Origin: JABABD01 sp965530995
GTDB taxonomy: Bacteria; Bacteroidota; Bacteroidia; Flavobacteriales; Flavobacteriaceae
Assembly: GCA_965530995.1 (NCBI GenBank)
Contig: CBESOB010000126.1
Span: 1 to 8,604 of the forward strand
Direction: 5' to 3'
Length of the DNA: 8,604 nt
In this document: piece by piece, positions 6,856 through 8,604 of the stretch
How the letters are laid out: each line of letters starts with the position of its first letter
Position numbering within the stretch: the stretch's first letter is position 1
The notes under the pieces: model-generated
Databases searched by the model: none
Told to the model about the DNA's origin: nothing
What the model saw: the letters and a program-made list of their open reading frames with translations, nothing else
Position numbers and translations under genes: made by a program

Positions 6856-6880
6856 CTCTACAAAGGTAATCAAGATAATA

Positions 6881-6888
6881 CAAAGATA
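6881..6888 (-). promoter_or_regulatory. Bacteroidota-type -7 promoter element upstream of the glycosyltransferase operon
   Basis: On the minus strand the octamer reads TATCTTTG, an exact match to TAnnTTTG. It lies in the short gap after the upstream repeat-protein gene and about 25 bp before the preferred glycosyltransferase ATG, which is suitable for an operon promoter. I do not find a convincing -33 TTG at the expected spacing, so support is partial. Confidence 0.45.
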
Positions 6889-6919
6889 TTCGTAAAGCGT
6901 ATTGACTTTTGGTCACTAC

Positions 6920-8604
6920 TTAATTCACCAATTTAAAAACGTTTAGCTTGTCATTATTACTAGTAACAAATACATGTTCCTGATTACCGATTTTAATTTT
7001 TGAGACCGTCCGCATATCTGTATTACAGCTAATGCCACTACTATGATTTGCAGCAAATGTACCATCTCCATTCCCCAATAGCACATATCCTTTTGAGGCG
7101 TCGTAACGCACGGTTTCCACTTCCGTATCATACATATTGCCTACGCCAATAATATCCTGATATCCATCTTTATTTACATCCAATATTAGAATATCCGTCG
7201 TAGGACCAATTTGGGCATAAGATGGTAATGGTGTCAGTTCAAAATCGCCGTTGCCTTTGTTTTCGACATAAAGACTTTCAAAATTATAGACTTGTAAATG
7301 ATTGGAATTCGAGATATTATCATTCCCATAAATACCTTCCATATTCAAAGAGGCGAATTCCTTATAGGTGCCTATTTTGTCGTTCAAGAAAGGTGTTTGT
7401 TCAGAGGAGCATTCCTTGCCCCTAACCGGTACCAAATTTCCATTATACACTTTGCTCAAGGCAATATCGTAACTTCCATTATTATCAAAATCATTACTGA
7501 ATATATGTAATGGCTTCTCTATGGTAGGGTGGAATTTATTATTCGCACCAATATTACCAACAACTAGATCTTCATCGCCATCATTATCAAAATCATGAGC
7601 CACAACAGATTGGTACCACCCTTCGGATTTCACTAAACTCGTGAATCCCTCTTTAATGAACTCTCCGGAATCATTGGTAAAAATGGTAATAGGCATCCAT
7701 TCTCCAACAACCACAATATCATCCAAACCATCAGCATTATGATCGGTGATCTCAATAGCATTCACCATGCCGACGTGTCGTAGTTCAGGTATCACTTCGT
7801 CTGTGACATCACTGAATTTACCATTATCGTTTTGCAATAAATAGGATCTAGGTGATAAAGGGTATTTGCCCGGAATAATGCGACCTCCTACTACAATATC
7901 TAGGTCGCCATCATCATCAAAATCTATGGCTTTGACCGCTTTGGTACTTGTTAACATTTTGGGCAAGGCATTGCTCTTTTCAAAGTTTCCTTTACCATCA
8001 TTCATATAGAGCCTATCCTGCAGTAGTGGATCATTTTCTGTGAATTCATAACCACCGCTTGTCACATAAAGGTCTTGATCACCATCATTATCAATATCGA
8101 AGAATAAGGCTCCAACATCTTCTTGGTTCCTATCACTATTCAAAACCACATTATTGGTTTTATTAAATCTTCCATTACTTGTCTGAATATATAATGACCC
8201 CGATTGCCCCATCGCACCGCCCAAATATAGATCTTCAAGTCCATCTCCATTTATGTCAGCCACCGCACTGCAAGGACCTAGAGTCGATTGTTTTTGGGGA
8301 AGTAACAACTGTTTTGAGAAGTCATCGAAATCATTCTCTTTATGTGTATACCCTAAATTTAATTGTTCGGGTTCTATGGATGTAAATAACTTACTAGGTT
8401 CATCTAAAATCGAATTTGTGGTTTGTGAATCTTTATAGTCAATGACAATGGTTTCGTTGGCTGGTACATTTTTTAAAGTACTCACTTTACTATTTGGCCA
8501 TACCACTTCTATGTCTTGGATGGTCGCATCTTTTGCCAATCCAAAATTCAAGATGTTTGAAACTGAGGACAAATAAACCCTATTCACAAATAACTCTTGA
8601 TATT
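6920..8604 (-). CDS. CRTAC1-type ASPIC/UnbV and FG-GAP (VCBS) repeat protein, 5' truncated
   Basis: C-terminal 560 or so residues of a larger protein, probably exported and surface-exposed. The frame is open to the window edge, and reading in from the edge gives YQELF directly before a GTG at 8587. Numbering below is from that GTG, but it is probably not a real start: the frame continues upstream and the residues that follow are mid-domain. Residues 1-50 are an ASPIC/UnbV segment (NFGLAKDATIQDIEVVWPNS, then NVPANETIVID). Next comes the HKENDFDDF...LLPQKQS..GP linker seen in this family, then seven FG-GAP/VCBS motifs of the DxDxDGxxD type between about 111 and 478, expected to form a Ca-binding beta-propeller. 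It ends at TAA in KLNVFKLVN with no T9SS-like C-terminal domain obvious to me. Homologues often accompany SusC/SusD systems, but none is visible here. The substrate is unknown. Confidence 0.85.
   Translation of the reverse strand, partial: YQELFVNRVYLSSVSNILNFGLAKDATIQDIEVVWPNSKVSTLKNVPANETIVIDYKDSQTTNSILDEPSKLFTSIEPEQLNLGYTHKENDFDDFSKQLLLPQKQSTLGPCSAVADINGDGLEDLYLGGAMGQSGSLYIQTSNGRFNKTNNVVLNSDRNQEDVGALFFDIDNDGDQDLYVTSGGYEFTENDPLLQDRLYMNDGKGNFEKSNALPKMLTSTKAVKAIDFDDDGDLDIVVGGRIIPGKYPLSPRSYLLQNDNGKFSDVTDEVIPELRHVGMVNAIEITDHNADGLDDIVVVGEWMPITIFTNDSGEFIKEGFTSLVKSEGWYQSVVAHDFDNDGDEDLVVGNIGANNKFHPTIEKPLHIFSNDFDNNGSYDIALSKVYNGNLVPVRGKECSSEQTPFLNDKIGTYKEFASLNMEGIYGNDNISNSNHLQVYNFESLYVENKGNGDFELTPLPSYAQIGPTTDILILDVNKDGYQDIIGVGNMYDTEVETVRYDASKGYVLLGNGDGTFAANHSSGISCNTDMRTVSKIKIGNQEHVFVTSNNDKLNVFKLVN
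7154..8257 (-). repeat. Seven degenerate FG-GAP/VCBS motif repeats in protein
   Basis: Acidic Ca-binding loops recur at residues 111-119 (DINGDGLED), 164-172 (DIDNDGDQD), 222-230 (DFDDDGDLD), 282-290 (DHNADGLDD), 332-340 (DFDNDGDED), 366-374 (DFDNNGSYD) and 470-478 (DVNKDGYQD), numbered from the GTG at 8587. Spacing is irregular, about 34-96 residues. Most are followed by a hydrophobic strand such as LYLGG or IVVGG. The sixth has Ser where the others have a small or acidic residue, and lies in an atypical context. They are protein-level repeats; the DNA copies are diverged, so recent duplication is not indicated. Confidence 0.8.

Noticed and set aside
6901..6918. Short TGAC-CAAAA-GTCA stem between the repeat protein and the glycosyltransferase (minus strand).
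   Set aside because: The stem has only 4 bp and no T-run follows, so it does not qualify as a terminator.
7900..7925. Triplet run resembling an ATC microsatellite.
   Set aside because: It is the complement of the Asp-rich DDDGD codons of an FG-GAP loop, and the triplets encode a conserved Ca-binding motif.
7154..8257. Recurring similar DNA segments considered as a CRISPR-like or tandem array.
   Set aside because: Similarity is at the protein level (DxDxDG loops), spacing is irregular, and the sequence is one continuous coding frame.
7222..8438. Several plus-strand open frames of 60-70 codons opposite the FG-GAP repeat protein.
   Set aside because: They are antisense to Asp/Gly/Asn-rich coding sequence, whose complement has few stops. 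The translations are low in coherence and rich in Cys, Arg and His, without motifs.

Overview
The window looks like a chromosomal segment of a Flavobacteriia-type member of the Bacteroidota. Four things point there: AT-rich DNA, starts without Shine-Dalgarno sequences, matches to the Bacteroidota -7 promoter element (TAnnTTTG), and gene families typical of the phylum (RprX/RprY-like two-component pair, ASPIC/FG-GAP repeat protein, YbbR-like gene beside coaE). This is inferred from gene content and motifs, not from a database search.

Left part, + strand (1-1900): the last 39 codons of an unrecognised gene, a six-helix voltage-gated K+ channel-like protein with a C-terminal zinc ribbon, and miaA (tRNA A37 dimethylallyltransferase). 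The miaA start overlaps the end of the channel gene by 8 nt. miaA converges on the next block across 47 bp. A hairpin there, with its T-run on the minus strand, best serves as the terminator of the opposing operon.

Middle, - strand (6873 down to 1948), read in transcription order: a family 2 glycosyltransferase with C-terminal membrane helices, a YbbR/CdaR-like anchored protein, coaE (dephospho-CoA kinase), an RprX-like sensor histidine kinase and an RprY-like OmpR-family response regulator. Spacings are 2 nt, a 4-nt overlap, 76 nt and 4 nt. A -7-like element lies just upstream of the glycosyltransferase. The only sizeable gap (4232-4307, before the kinase) carries a perfect 12-bp inverted repeat and several TTAA words mostly about 11-12 bp apart, so it is a good candidate operator for autoregulation of the two-component system.

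Right end, - strand (8604 down to 6920): the C-terminal part of a large CRTAC1/ASPIC-FG-GAP surface protein whose 5' end lies outside the window. It has an ASPIC/UnbV segment followed by seven Ca-binding-type FG-GAP/VCBS motifs.

Most of the window is conserved housekeeping or envelope-related content. I see no CRISPR array, mobile element, tRNA, rRNA or clear new multi-gene system. The least explained items are the operator-like DNA before the kinase, the zinc-ribbon tail on the channel, and a YbbR-like protein with no cyclase gene beside it.
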